From: Gongronella butleri
Lineage: Eukaryota > Mucoromycota > Mucoromycetes > Mucorales > Cunninghamellaceae
Direction: 5' to 3'
NCBI GenBank assembly: GCA_025201375.1
Contig: JAIWZP010000061.1
Span: forward strand, 91,749-155,748
DNA length: 64,000 nt
Part shown: one piece after another, positions 44,757 through 57,988 of the stretch
Layout: the number at the start of each line of letters is the position of its first letter
How positions within the stretch are numbered: position 1 is the stretch's first letter
Program-made: the position numbers and the translations under genes
The notes under the pieces: generated by a model
What the model was told of the DNA's origin: nothing
Databases searched by the model: none
Seen by the model: only the letters and a program-made list of their open reading frames with translations

Positions 44757-45342
44757 GATGAACGTGAGCTACAGTCGATAGTATGATAGTAAATAAAGAA
44801 GAGTGGAAAGAGGAGCGATTCATGGCGAGCGATCAAAGTGAATCCCCCCGCAGGCTGTGATCAATCTCCGCTGGTCAATCTCCCATGCAAATGCGCCACA
44901 CCATGATTACAAATCCAGGCATTTCACAAAACCTGATGCATGGAAAACATCGCACACGATTCTCATGCCTTCAAACTCGCTAACGGCGATGCCCAAAGTA
45001 AACAAAAGTGCAAAAAATTGTTTCCAGATACCCATCGGAGCGCCCAGCTGCCCTTTTTCGCGGCCTGGAGCGAAAAAATAAATGAGAGAAAGGGGTCGCC
45101 GACTTTTTTTAATGCAATTGGTCCTCCACTTGCCCAATGACACTCCGCGGGAAAACGTCGAAAATGAATGCGCGAGTTATCTAGTTGCCTCCTTGGACCG
45201 GATCGACGGAGTTACCCCGAGACGGCTTGTGAGTCACTTTGACATTTGCGACAGTGCAATAAATACGCTTGAGATGTCAAACGAATTTGCATTGTTTCCT
45301 TTTTTTTTGTCAATTGATCTCGAATCCTTCATTTTTCCAATC
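44757..45342. promoter_or_regulatory. Divergent intergenic region, AKR2 and GNAT gene
   Basis: About 590 bp between the divergent starts at 44756 (-) and 45343 (+). It has a GAGAGAAAGGGG patch and an oligo-T run before the GNAT start. The open frame through 45082-45525 includes the first GNAT exon but has no support upstream of 45343. Confidence 0.4.
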
Positions 45343-46196
45343 ATGATCTCCACCATCAACGTTTACGTAAAACTTGGACGAGAAATCTTGTCATGGAACG
45401 ACGCCGTGCAACAGGTAGACGCATCGTCCCTTATCTCCCACGCTCCGCCACATAATTTGTTGCGACCTGTTCCACGGAAAAAGAGTCCTGACTGTCCCAA
45501 TTGCTTTCCTTTCCATTTCTTTTAGCATCCATGGCTTGCCTCGGAACGCGAGTCGTACAAAAATGGTGCGCAGCCGCTTGCGTGTGTGGCCACGTACTAC
45601 GTTGCTGACGAGGGGACCAAGGTACCACAAAAAAAATGGCCAATTTGAGGTCCTTTTGTGGTTTTTTTTTTTTTTTTTTTCTGTGAATTGACGTGCGCAT
45701 CCCCTCGTTTCTCTTATAGACGTTGCGCGACCATGTGCACATTGCGACTTTCCACGACAATTACAAGCGGTCGTTCCGCCAGCTGAATGAGGCATGGGTG
45801 TCACGGTTCTTCAAGATGGAAAAGAACGACTTTCAGCAGCTGGATTATCCAGAGACGACGATTCTGGCGCACGGTGGTGAGATTTTTTTCCTTTTGACGC
45901 CGGACGGCACGCCTATTGGCACGGTAGCGATGGTGATTCACGGCGGCGAGATGGAATTGGCCAAAATGTCCATGGATGACGCTTTCCAGGGCAAGGGATA
46001 CGCGCACTTTTTGATGCGCGAGGGCCTCCAATGGGCGCGCGACCGCAAGGACGAGTTCAACCACGTCACCATTGTCACCAATGCCATCCTCGGGCCCGCC
46101 ATCAAGCTGTACGAGCGTCACGGCTTCAAAATCACCCACGAAGGCCCGCATCCAGAATATGAGCGCGCCAATGTCATCATGCATCTTCCTCTCTAG
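45343..46196 (+). CDS. GNAT-family N-acetyltransferase
   Basis: Acetyl-CoA-dependent acetyltransferase with unknown substrate. Three exons are inferred; the first reads MISTINVYVKLGREILSW and joins HPWLASERESYKNGAQPLAC after a GTAGAC...TTTTAG intron. The third, long exon has the GNAT fold: FFLLTPDGTPIGTVAMVI (strand pair), ELAKMSMDDAFQGKGYAHFL with the acetyl-CoA loop QGKGYA, then VTIVTNAILGPAIKLYERHG and FKITHEGPHPEYERANVIM. The Asn-x-x-A-x-x-L-Y-x-R-x-GF ending is typical. It sits between AKR paralogues, but no pathway link can be shown. Confidence 0.8.
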
Positions 46197-46318
46197 ATAA
46201 CACCCCATCCATACACTATCCGTTACATAATAAATCCACATTCTTTTATTTTTTGGTGTTTTTTGCATAATTTGCCGTTTTCGATGGCGCAGTATGGTGT
46301 GCCATAGCTGTTTCGTCT

Positions 46319-47703
46319 TTAAAAGACTTTGAAAGCCGGGCCAAAGATCTTTGCTGGATCCCTGTATTAGAAAAAGAAAGATAAGTCTCTCTTTTTACCC
46401 CATATTTTCGCGCGCACGCTCTTTTTTAACTTACACAATGCGGATGGGATTGCCATTGGAGATGTTGGTGATGGCATCAATGTCCTCCTTTTCCATTTTA
46501 AACGTGACGAGGTTGTCTCGGATGCGGTTGGGCGTCGTGGACTTTGGAATGACTATGTTCAAAAGAGAAAAAAAACATGGCGTCAGCACCGCTTTTTTCT
46601 CATTTTACGGCATGACATACCTGCATAGCCACGATTCAACCCCCAATTGAGGACGACCTGGCCGGGTTGCACGTTGTACTTTTTGGCCAATTCCTTGATC
46701 TAAGTTAAATTTGCAAAAATGATCAGCAATTGGCGCCATTGCGCTCTGTTTTTGATCTTTTTTCTACCTTTGGCTCCTCCAAAATGTTGATATCCTGGCC
46801 AAAGAACATGCTTGCCATGGAGGGGTTACCCAGTGGCGAGTATCTAGCCGCAAAAAAGAAAACCAGATGAGACACGAATCGCACTTTTTTTTTAAAAAAA
46901 AAAAACGTTACGCAGTGAGAGCGATGCCTTTTTCCTTGCAATAGTCGACAAGGTCTTGCTGTGGAAGGAAAGGATGCAATTCGACCTGGTTGACGGCGGG
47001 CGGGATGGAGCACTTGGCGAGGAGATCCTCGAGGAGAGGAATGGTGAAATTGGACACGCCAATGGATTTGACCTTGCCGTCGCGCACGAGCTGCTCCATG
47101 GCGCGCCACGTGTCGATGACGGGCACGTCCTTGAGGACGTTGCCCTGTGTCTTGAATTCGGCCTTGTAACCTCTGAATTCCGTGGCAAATGGCCAATGGA
47201 TCAAAAACAGATCCACATAGTCCGTTTGGAGATTTTTCAAAGATTCTTCTAGGACGGGCGCCACGTGCTGAGGCTCGTGGAATGGTTCACTCAGCTTGGT
47301 GGTCACAAAGATGTCCTCGCGAGCCACGTCGCTCTCGCGAATCGCGTTTCCAATCGCTTCCTCAGTTCCATCTAAAGAGTAAAACATAAAATGTGAGTAC
47401 CCCTGAAGTGCAAATTGCATCATGGCACGTTTCTCCTTTTGTCTTACAACTATAGGCGGTGTCAAAGTGACGATAACCTGCCTTGAGCGCCACCTTTGTT
47501 GCTTCATACACTTGTGCGGGCGCGTCGCGGCCACCCCATGCGCCTAGGCCAATGCTGGGTATGACCTTGCCGTTGTTGAGCTTTAAAAAAATAATAAAAA
47601 AAAAAGAAAAAAAAAGACGCGCTCCCATGAGTGCCATGCCTTTTTCTTTTTTTTATCGCGTGCATGAACTCACTTTGATGCTAGGAACAGATGATTGGCT
47701 CAT
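46319..47703 (-). CDS. Aldo-keto reductase, paralogue 3
   Basis: More diverged member of the trio. It starts MSQSSVPSIK, then LNNGKVIPSIGLGAWGGRDA. Tetrad: Asp in YRHFDTAYS, Tyr restored across the intron (AYSYGTEEA), Lys in VTTKL, His in FLIHWPF. Further motifs are [32 protein letters not shown] and VIPKSTTPNRIRDNLVT, with the end IVDPAKIFGPAFKVF. It lies 120 bp from the convergent GNAT gene and shares a 344-bp upstream region with the AFG2-type gene. Confidence 0.9.
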
Positions 47704-48047
47704 TTGTGAGATTTTTGAGATTTGTGTGATTGTAAAGATGAAAAAAGAGGGAGAAAATGGGAGAAACCTTGATGTACACGCTTTTATAGTAAGACGATTG
47801 CGTATTGATGACAAAAAACCTCGACGTCAGACGCTTACAAATGGATCGAGAACAATCGATGACCCGTTTTCAGGGGCATGCGGGTCCGGAGCGGCATAAT
47901 CCCGCTTTCCGCGCTGACAAACAAAACCCATCCCCAAACAGCCAAGCAGGAGCCAAGCAGACCGAGCGCGCCCCGAGCGGTGTTCACATTTGCCTCTCCC
48001 TTTTTTTTTTTTTTTTTTCTTCCTCCACCTTCCTTTTTGTGCCACTA
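47704..48047. promoter_or_regulatory. Bidirectional promoter, AKR3 and AFG2-type gene
   Basis: A 344-bp gap between divergent starts. The side next to 48048 ends in an 18-T run and a CT-rich leader (48001-48040). No other gene was seen. Confidence 0.4.
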
Positions 48048-50765
48048 ATGCCACTTGAGGCCGTCAAGGTGACACTCCAAATCGATCCTCCCGAATGTGC
48101 GTTGCGCTCGTTGCCTGGGCCGGACTATCACGCGCTGGTGCGCAGACGACTTGCCTTTCATACTGTAAAAAAGTCGTCTCTCACGCCCCTGATCGCCGTG
48201 TTCACCCTTTTTTTCTTTGTTTCCAGGTGAACCAAGGCGACACGATCGCGTGGGACGTGGGTGGGCGCGTCGTGCGCGTCACTGTTATGTCCACGGAGCC
48301 CGTCGGCGCGTGTCGACTCGATCCAGAGGCCACAAACTTTGATTTGCAGCCTGTACCAGCCGCAGCCACAGCAACCACGACACATGACACGTCTACGTCG
48401 CACGACCCGTGCCTGGCGTCGCTTATCAACATGATCCGTAAGGAATTTGGCAGTGGAAAAAGAAAGAAAAAATGGGGATGAAAATGTTAAAAAGTTCATT
48501 TTCTTAGGCGAAGGCTTTGATCACATGGAGGCATTTCGGCGTCTGGGTCTTCCGACGGCGAAATCGATCGTTTTGCACGGCCCTGCAGGCGTGGGCAAGC
48601 GCACGATGGTACAACACGCCAGCCAGCAGCTTAATTGCCGCGTTTTCCGCCTGTCGCTCTATGAACTCCTCGAAATGAAAGAAGAGTGGCACGAGGCGGC
48701 CTTTGACACGTACAATCCGCTGCACCTTGCTCTGTCAAAAGCAATGGAGCTCGCACCGGCGATTCTGCTGCTTTCGGATCTTGATGCTATTGGAAAAGGT
48801 ACGTTTTGGGTGCTCAAGTGGTCCATGGTTCTGATTTATTTATTTTTTTTTTGTAGAGGATAAGCTTGTCGAGATGCTGCGGAAGGAATTGGCGCGCGTG
48901 CCGGACACGTGCAAGGTGTGCATCATTGGCGTTGCATGCCATTTGCAAAGATTGCCCGGTGCACTGCAAAAAACCGACATTTTTCAGCAACACCTTGCGG
49001 TGCCCATTCCATCCAGGGAGCACCGTGTCCAATTGCTACGTGCCATGCTCGTCAATCAGCCTGTCATCGACATGGATGACCTCGTCACACAAATTGGCTT
49101 GGTACACGCGAAAAAAAAAAAAGAAAAGTAAAATCACACACAAATGGGCGTGCTTATCGCGTTTCTTTTTTTTTTTTTTATGGTCTCGTTGGGCTGGCTT
49201 TAGAGGACATCTGGCTATGTGGCGCGTGATCTTGCCCTTGTTTGTCGCAATGCCATGCTCAAAGCGTTCCGTCGGCATCACATGTCGCCAGAAGATGAGC
49301 TCGTGCGCGGGCTTGCGCAGCTGAAATTGGAACAGGACGCGTCACGACCGAGGTATGTGACAATGACGTGGAATTTGACGCAACGAAAAACACTCACGAC
49401 GCGCTTTGTTTTGTTATAGCGTGACACTGGACGATTTTTTGTATGCGCTCGAGATCCACCGGCCTTCACAACAAATGGATGTGGAAACGGTGTTGCCCAA
49501 GCGGCGATGGGACGACATTGGCGGGTAAAACAAAGCGTTCCACACTTTTGGTACGGGCAATTCACTCTTTTTTTACAGGTATGACAAGATCAAGCAGAGG
49601 ATACGCCAATGCACATTGGTACCGCTGTTACAGCCTGATGTGTTTCGCAAACTTGGCATCCATGCGCCATCGGGACTCCTGTTGTACGGTCCTTCTGGTA
49701 AGTTTCCGGCCGGAAAAAGGATAAAACGGCTTGACGGTCCTCTTTTTTCAAATATAGGTTGTGGCAAGACGGCTCTTGTACAGGCCTTGGCAACGGAGGC
49801 CATGATGAATGTGATCGCCATCAATGGGTAAAAAAAAATACCAAATATATCTCAGCCCGATCACAATGTTGCCCTCTCCCCCCCCCTTTTTTTTCTCCCC
49901 TGGTATATCTCACGTCCTCACCCCTTTTTTTTCTGTGTTTGATAGGCCGCAGATCTTTTCAAAGTATCTTGGTGACACGGAGCGTGAGATCAGGCGGCTG
50001 TTTGCTACAGCCAAGCGCATTGCGCCATGCCTGGTCGTCATTGATGAAATGGATGCCATTGCATGTAAAAGAGGTATGCAAAACGGAGCCGCATCGAGAG
50101 GATCGTCGTTTTATTCACTTTTTTTCTGCTTTTTACCCAGGATGGAGCGACAGTGGCGAGGGAGGTGTCAATGAGCGCGTGCTCAGCACCCTCTTGAACG
50201 AGATGGACGGTGTTGAGGGTCGACAGGGCGTCATTGTCATTGGATGCACGAATCGCCCGCACCAAATTGACGATGCCATTCTGCGACCAGGTAATACATG
50301 CGCACGAAAAAGGCCAAAAAAAAAAAAAAAAAAGACACGGATTTCTTACCTAATCATTCACAGGGCGTCTCGATCAGCTCATTTTCGTGGGGATGCCCAC
50401 GGAGCAAGATCGAAGGGCCATTCTCGACGCGCTCAAGCAGCAGATCCAGGTGGACAATGACGTCGACACGGGTGCCCTGGCCCAGCAGACGCCCAATTGC
50501 ACCGGTGCCGACCTACATCTCCTTTTGCGGTATGTATTATCAAAGGAAAAATAGACAAAATAGACAAATAGACTCACCTTTCTTATTTTTTGTTTGTCAT
50601 CATCACAGAGAGGCGGCCACTGAGGCATTGCGTGAAAATATTCAGATACCAGCCATTGCGCAGCGGCACATTGACAAGCTGCTGCCCGAAATTTGCGCAC
50701 GCGCTTCCGAGCAGCACCAAGCCTTGGCCATCTTTGAGCAATTCCAAGCCAAGCATCGCGTGTAA
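48048..50765 (+). CDS. Type II AAA+ ATPase of the AFG2/SPATA5-SPATA5L1 group
   Basis: Two-ring AAA ATPase; AFG2-type enzymes release the factor Rlp24 from pre-60S particles, and the animal pair acts in the 55LCC complex. Over ten exons are inferred. D1 has Walker [10 protein letters not shown], but its Walker B reads [11 protein letters not shown], lacking the DE pair, so D1 probably binds but does not hydrolyse ATP. D2 is complete: [14 protein letters not shown], Walker A GPSGCGKTA, Walker [12 protein letters not shown], sensor [12 protein letters not shown] and the arginine-finger helix region [10 protein letters not shown]. The N-terminal domain is short. The exact member is not certain, and Pex1/Pex6-like ATPases also have a degenerate D1. 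Confidence 0.8.
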
Positions 50766-50966
50766 AATAGTTTTTGTTCCATCTTATTGTGGAGAATAAA
50801 AGCATAACAAGAGCAAAAGAGGGGTAAAGCAGAAAAGCAGAAAAAAACAGGTGCACTATGTACAGAAAAAAAAAAGAGGATGGGAAGGTAGTAGAAGAAT
50901 AAAGAGGAGGGGGGATATCAAGAAAACTGGGGAGGAGCAAGACGCGTCTTTTTTTTCAATATTTTT

Positions 50967-52189
50967 TTAGATGGCAAGGACGGGTTCGGGAATATTGGGG
51001 TGTTGACGCGAGCGTGCTGTATTTTGGCGTTGTTGCTGATGGTGGTGTGTGTGAGTCTGTTGAGATGGCGAGGCATTGGCGGCTCGTTCAGCTCGATCGC
51101 GGTCGTCAAAGATCTTTTTTAGCCTTTGATGGTTGCGTTCCATTTGCTGGCGCAGATAATCGCCTGCGGTGAGATGATCGGTGTACTTTGTGCGTCCCTG
51201 GATGATGGCGGATTTGTTGGGTTGGGTGAAATAGGCGATGGAGTAGCGCGACGACAAATCGTCGGTCGGCAGATTGACGCGATGGAAATTGCTCTTTAGC
51301 TCATCGTCACTCCAGCGCATCATCATGTCGCCAATGTTACACACAAGGTCGCCCTGCTGCGCGCGCACAGGCACCCAATGCGTGCCCTGCTCAAACGTCG
51401 TCACGTCGTGGCGTCCTTGGCAAGCCTCGAGCCCGTCACGGCCACCTCGGGTGTCTTGGTTGAAATGCAGCGTCAGCGTGTCCGGGTCCGTGTGTGGGCC
51501 CGCGCGATAGTAGTCCGAATCGTACGATGTGCCGCTCAGATCGTAATAATGCTGCAATCGCAGCGTGTTGAGCGCGTCCGGCTGCGAAATGTCGTGGCAC
51601 CGTGTGAAGAAATCCTGGGGGAACCCGAGTCCAAGCGCAAGACACTCCAAAAGTCGCTGCGACACCTCGTTGCACTGCTGCATGAACCGCTGCACACGTT
51701 CTTGGAACCCAGGCGCATCTTGCTCGCTCGGCCACAAATCGCCAATATGATGGAACGCCAATTGCATCGATTCCTTGAGATCCGCCAACCCTGTTTGCGG
51801 ACGAATCTAAAAAAAAGGATGAAAAAGTGAGCAAGAGGACGTCTTTCTTGCTTTGCTTTTTTTTTTACCTGTGTGAATCGCTCCCAGCCGGCATTGCGAG
51901 GCACATCGAGCGGATACTTGTTCTTGATCTCATCTGGCAGCGCAAAGAACCGGCGGCTGAGGTCAAACATCTCTTGGATATCCTCCAAAGCAATGCCATG
52001 ATTCTTGACTAGGTGGTGGGAAAAAAAAATGACGCATCATGAGCCTCACGGCGCCCGCTTTTTTTTTTACAATGTACCATAGAAAAAGCCGTGCGTCCTC
52101 GCCGCCTTCATGATGTCGGCCACAATTTCATCGCGGCGTGCGTCGAAATTTGAAAAGTCGATGGTGTGCAATTCGTCTGGTGATGACAT
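50967..52189 (-). CDS. 2-oxoglutarate/Fe(II)-dependent dioxygenase, IPNS-like
   Basis: Non-haem iron oxygenase of the isopenicillin-N-synthase-like fold; substrate unknown. It starts MSSPDELHTIDFSNFDARRD. The first intron (donor TATG|GTACAT) restores HGFFYVKNHGIALEDIQEMF, the hallmark of the N-terminal domain. The iron ligands are His and Asp in AGPHTDPDTLTLHF and His in NFHRVNLP; the 2OG-binding Arg is in RYSIAYF. The C-terminal 70 residues are Gln/His-rich and unconserved. An in-frame open stretch upstream to 52705 is not coding as judged by its composition. Confidence 0.85.
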
Positions 52190-53449
52190 GGGAAAAAAGA
52201 TTTTGACAAGGCAGGGAAAAAGAAGAAAAGGGTCAAAAGGCCGGCCTTGCTTTAAAAAAAAAAGGTTGGGGGGACAATCAAATTGAGCGAAATTCATTGT
52301 ACTTTTATAGTAGTTGCCCACTTTCGGACTTTTGACGGTATATTTGCAATCAAGGTTGAAAATAGCGGCGTTTTCATCCAAGACCATGGATCTGCAGGGG
52401 CAGACCTTCCACGGGCCCTTGAGGTATTTTTCATGCAAGCTCAACCTTGCAAGCTGCCAACTCTTATTTTTCTGGATCAATTGACGTTTTGAAACCTCGT
52501 CACACAAAGTATAGGTGTCGTGCATGATCATGATGAAACCCAAAATAAAAAAGACAGAGAGGGGGGGGGTTCGGCGGCTGCACCTTCTGGACCCAACATC
52601 CGCAAGGCTCTGTTGCCAAAGTAGCTGCGACCATGGCTCTACTGACACGTGATGTGCTGTTCTTGCTGGCCATGACACCACTTTTTTCGTTGTTTTCACG
52701 GGCAATTTGCCAAGCAGCTTACCAAGAGAGACGTCATTAACAAATCAATGGCAGTTCCCACGCCTTTGCCATCGTTCCTTTTCACCGAGGCCACGGTCGC
52801 CACGCCGACGACACGCCATTTCTACCACTTTTTAAGAAACTAGGCTGTTTGTATGCGACGTGGTCATTTCATCAACTTTGCTGCCGCTATTTGTTCGATC
52901 GTACGCGCTTGGAACTTCCGACTGACACATCTGGCTGCGCTAAATAATTTTTTTATGGGCGTCGTTTGGCCCATTTGGACGAATTTGTACAGATTTTCGC
53001 GCCGCCAAGGTCCGGAAATACGTTTTACAACGATCCCGATGCGATCACGCGATGCAACGCAGACTGGCGCCTTGGATGCATTCTTTTCTGGTGATTGTAC
53101 AACACTGGGAACACGCGCAAAACGACAATTGTGCGTAAAATACCCTAATTGCCTGACAAGGCACGTAATTATATTTTTTGGGACACCATAAGCTACACCC
53201 CACGCGATGCGCGATGCTCTTCTCATCTAAATGAGCCGTCGGTTGCGAGTTGTTTGAGCTCCTTAAAGAAGCTTATGCGTAGATTTCTTGTTTTAGCGAT
53301 CATCCAATAGACAGCTCGCCGACCAGACGCCTTTGCAGCCTCAAAATGCATACCAGTGTGAAGATATACGCTTATACCATATAGGGGTACTCGACTTTTG
53401 ATCTCTCACCCATCTGTAAGACGCACCACCAGCAAATTAAAATTTAGAC
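52190..53449. other. Intergenic region
   Basis: No gene is recognised. Minor open frames on both strands at 52853-53226 have no domain. The region leads into an R1 repeat copy. Confidence 0.4.
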
Positions 53450-54300
53450 GGCGGCGAGCTCCAAAACCAAAATCGAGAATACAGGTCTTCATAATTCGGC
53501 CAAACTCTCCCACAAGAACGCGAGCATGGAGAAACCACGAAAAATGTTAAAAAAGAGCAAGATCCGTCTGTTGGTTAACGAGCAATGAGCAGTTTTGGAT
53601 TTAATTTCAAGGGCGAATTGCACGGGAAGAACGCGCCCATAGAGCCGCGCCGACGCGCCCATTAGCAAGAAACACTCCACATGCGTGGAATTGATTAGGA
53701 ACGGGAGCGCGTAACTCGACGACTGACGCGGTTTATCACGTGTCGAAAATGCGCAGCCAAACTTTGCTGCATATAAAAATCTGTTGAAACGCATCTTTTT
53801 TAGTGATCCCACATATCCACGTATGCAGCAAGCCGTGCTCTTTCTGATGAAATAATTTTCAGAGCACTGAGCCCAGCTCTCGTCGACTTTACCTTGTGAT
53901 GACAAAATCGAAGGTTTTCGCGTTTTACGCGCAAGGCAGCCAATGGACCTGTGGTTTTTCTTTCGTTTTCGTTGGTGAAAGAGGTGTGGTTATTACGTGC
54001 TTGAATGGCGTGGCGAGATGAGGACCTAAATTTTACCAATTTCAAATCCATGACTGTACCCCTTGGAAAATCTGTGCTTTTCGAACATCGTACTTGCGCG
54101 CCATCCTGTGATCGTAGAGTCGCCAAAGTGGTCTCATTTGAACGAGAAGGCTTGATAGATTCAGCTCCATGAACAAATAGGCCTGTAGGTTGATAAGTCT
54201 CTGAGAAATGACCAAAAAAATCATAACAAGCTCTAATCGCGATAATCTCGGCAACCACCTGAGCAAATGTTCAGTTTTACCACCTCGTAACGCGTCTGCC
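53450..54300 (+). repeat. Dispersed repeat R1, distant copy
   Basis: Same direction as 10430-11130, 43 kb away. Shared words include GAGCTCCAAAACCAAAATC, CCATAGAGCCGCGC, GTAACTCGACG, TCCACGTATGCAGCAAGCC, GCTCTTTCTGATG and GAATGGCGTGGCGAGATGAGGACCTAAATTT (shown here as one aligned patch near 54005). The copy has no secreted-protein gene next to it. Confidence 0.7.
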
Positions 54301-54796
54301 ATATCGGTAACCCAAAGCGTATGCGTGCATTTCGATGCACATCAGCTCAAGCAGTATTAGATCAGGCATCAAAGTGCCAAAATACGCCAATTCAAAGCCA
54401 TTGGTGTTACAGCTATCCCATCTTTGTCAAACTTGGACCAGGCATTATTCTTGGGCATTGAAAGCAATACAACGAGTTGCAAGCGCTTGTCTTCTGAAAC
54501 TGGGCGAGCAAAAAGGTCAATTTTGCCGCCAATTGCTATTTTAACGCGCACTGTCGGAAAGAGTGTAGCATCCGGCTGACAAAAAAAAACATGAAACGAT
54601 TGACTATCATCAACGGCAGCCATCACTTGTTTCAAGCTATAGACAATATGAGCATGTTGATCAAAAGTTATGCAAAAAATATAAAAAAGACGCGAGGGCG
54701 GGGTTTGAATACGAATCTTTTTTTTTTTTTTTTATGGCCATTGGGCGGCGCCCATTCATCGCTTCTTTCATTCTTCTCCCACTTTTTTTGTTCTCC

Positions 54797-55932
54797 ATGT
54801 CGCTCTGCTTGGATCAGCTCCTTGAACAAAAGAAGACGGCGCCCTTTACGCTTGTAAATGACTCGATTCAGTGCGCGGGCGTGCCTCTGCTCGCGGCGTT
54901 TGTGCAAAAGGCGCTGGCGCTCGATCAGCAAGTCATCTGTGTTTTGACGGAGACGTCGCCGCGACGGTGGCTGCAGCACCTGAAGCAGTCGCCTGGGTCG
55001 CCGCACCGCCATTTGTTCATCATGGACGCCTTTTCGGATCCGGAAGGATGGGACAAGGAGCATGTGCTCCAGCCGCAGCAGCAGCGCATCACGCTGGACC
55101 GCAACATGGAACGCCAGATCTTGCCCACCATCATCAATCGCATCGAACAGGCGCCAAACACACTCATCGTCATCGACTCTCTGTCGCCACTGTCCTTGAT
55201 CTCCTCGCATCGCACATTCCAGCTTGTCAAGGCCCTAGTTTCGTTCACATCAGGTACAATGGGTGCTTCCGTTTTTATTTTAAATACTGACAATGCCCTT
55301 ATTCGGTTTTAGACACGATTCGCGTGCTTGCGGCTTACCATCATGACCAGCGCGCGCCTGCCGCGGCATTGCCAGGTCTCGGCGCGTCGCTGAATCGACT
55401 TGCATCAGTTATCATCACGCTGGACGCGGTGCCTTTGGCGCAGGCGGACGCGCAGGCGCGATTGACTGGATTTGTGGCGCAGGACACGTTTGGGTACATG
55501 AGCGTTGGCGCAAACCAGGCGACGCGCGGCGCACTGGCCAATATCGAGTGGCGACGCAAGAGCGGCAAGGTCATTTATGAGACAAACCACTTTTACATGC
55601 ATACCCAGCGGCAACAATGGGTGGTTGCCGCCTTTAAGCACGCCGATGACGACGCTTTTGACGATGCCGCGGCCACGGCGCCCGAGCCCATCGCCGACCC
55701 CACCGCCAACCTCTCGTTTAATCTCAATCTCACCGACGAACAACGAAAGGCAAAGGATAGTCTCGTTTTGCCATACCTCAAGGCACAGCAGATCGAAATT
55801 GACCAGCCAGGCATCCACCCACCCGCGGCCACCGCGACACAAACACAGCCTGTCGGCGGTGCCATCTTTTACGAGCCCGATGCCGCAGATGACTTTGACG
55901 ACGAAGACCCAGACGACGATTTGGACATTTAG
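54797..55932 (+). CDS. ELP5: Elongator complex subunit ELP5 (IKI1)
   Basis: Part of the Elp4-5-6 RecA-like ring of Elongator, needed for wobble-uridine modification of tRNA. Two exons are inferred, 54797-55253 and 55313-55932, giving 358 residues. The RecA-like part has LIVIDSLSPLSLISSHRTFQ, the Walker-B-like strand. The family's C-terminal signature is clear: NLSFNLNLTDEQRKAKDSLV and GAIFYEPDAADDFDDEDPDD, with an acidic end. The start MSLCLDQLLEQKK is preferred; an upstream in-frame ATG at 54734 would add a leader-like MAIGRRPFIASFILLP, which looks like translated pyrimidine-rich leader. Confidence 0.9.
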
Positions 55933-56157
55933 ATGCCCCCTCCACCCCCTCTCGCTTATTTTTTTTCCACCTCATCTGTACATACAAAATTTCATCATGA
56001 TTAAAATGGGCAATTCTCGCTTTGAATTTTCATGTGTGGAGAAGGGTATGATTGCGGGGCATCAAAATGGCCGCGGACGCGGCAAAAGAGGGCAACCAAG
56101 CTTCTTTTTTTTCCCTTTAACTTTTTTTTTTTTTTTGAAACCCGGGTGCAGACCCCC

Positions 56158-57287
<1,130 letters not shown>

Positions 57288-57341
57288 AAAAAGACCACCC
57301 TCTTTGCATAGAACGCATAATTATTCTTTTTTTTCAAAGAA

Positions 57342-57440
57342 ATGCGTCGACCAGAGCACTACAATATGAAATGCGCGCGCTGCCATAGTGCCAAGTATGA
57401 CTTTTGTTACCGGGTGTGAGCAAACGTCGCGCCCTGGCAC

Positions 57441-57473
<33 letters not shown>

Positions 57474-57809
57474 CCGGTTTCCCGCTCAAAGTCCACAAAC
57501 ACGCTCTTGTCTTGCATCATTTACTCGTTATTCAGAGGAGTGACACGCCGCTCTTACACTTTGGAAGCAAGATGGCAGGCTCAACAAAGCGAAAACATAA
57601 CGGGCGTATAAAAAAAGGAGGAAAGTAAAAGGATATTTGGCAATAGTGAGCCGTAAATCCCCATGATCACCTCATTAACACTTGAAACGAATCAAGGTCA
57701 GCCTAGCGACATTGTCCTAGCCTTGCAGCCGACCTTTTACCTGGAACAACCCACGAAAAAGAAGCGGAAGAAGAAGAGGAGGCAACTGGAGCGTGCGGAC
57801 TTTTGCTGA
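57342..57809 (+). CDS. Small basic protein, unidentified, likely spliced
   Basis: It starts 54 bp after the previous stop, behind TTATTCTTTTTTTTC. Model: MRRPEHYNMKCARCHSAKYD with a CxxC pair, then FCYR, a GTGTGAG...TTCAG intron, GVTRRSYTLEARWQAQQSEN, a second intron (GTATAAA...TTGCAG) and PTFYLEQPTKKKRKKKRRQL, ending ERADFC, TGA at 57807-57809. An AATAAAA signal follows near 57827. The CxxC could be half of a zinc site, as in small RNA-binding or RNase P proteins, but the family is not recognised. Intron choice is a guess guided by open frame and composition. Confidence 0.45.
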
Positions 57810-57988
57810 CATGCTCTTTTCGGCTATAATAAAATTCCATGGAAACACATTCAAATCACCCGATTTGCAGCTCAAATGAAAGCCAGAGACTCAGAGCACA
57901 TGCTAATGGCTAAAAATTGGCTGAAAACCCGAAAAAAATATTTTTTCCAATTGCGCCTTGGAGGCCTCGTTTCCCAACTTTTCAAGCC

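Noticed and set aside
52190..52705. N-terminal extension of the 2OG dioxygenase
   Set aside because: Open in frame but low in protein-like composition; the family starts at MSSPDELHTIDF and a promoter is needed there.
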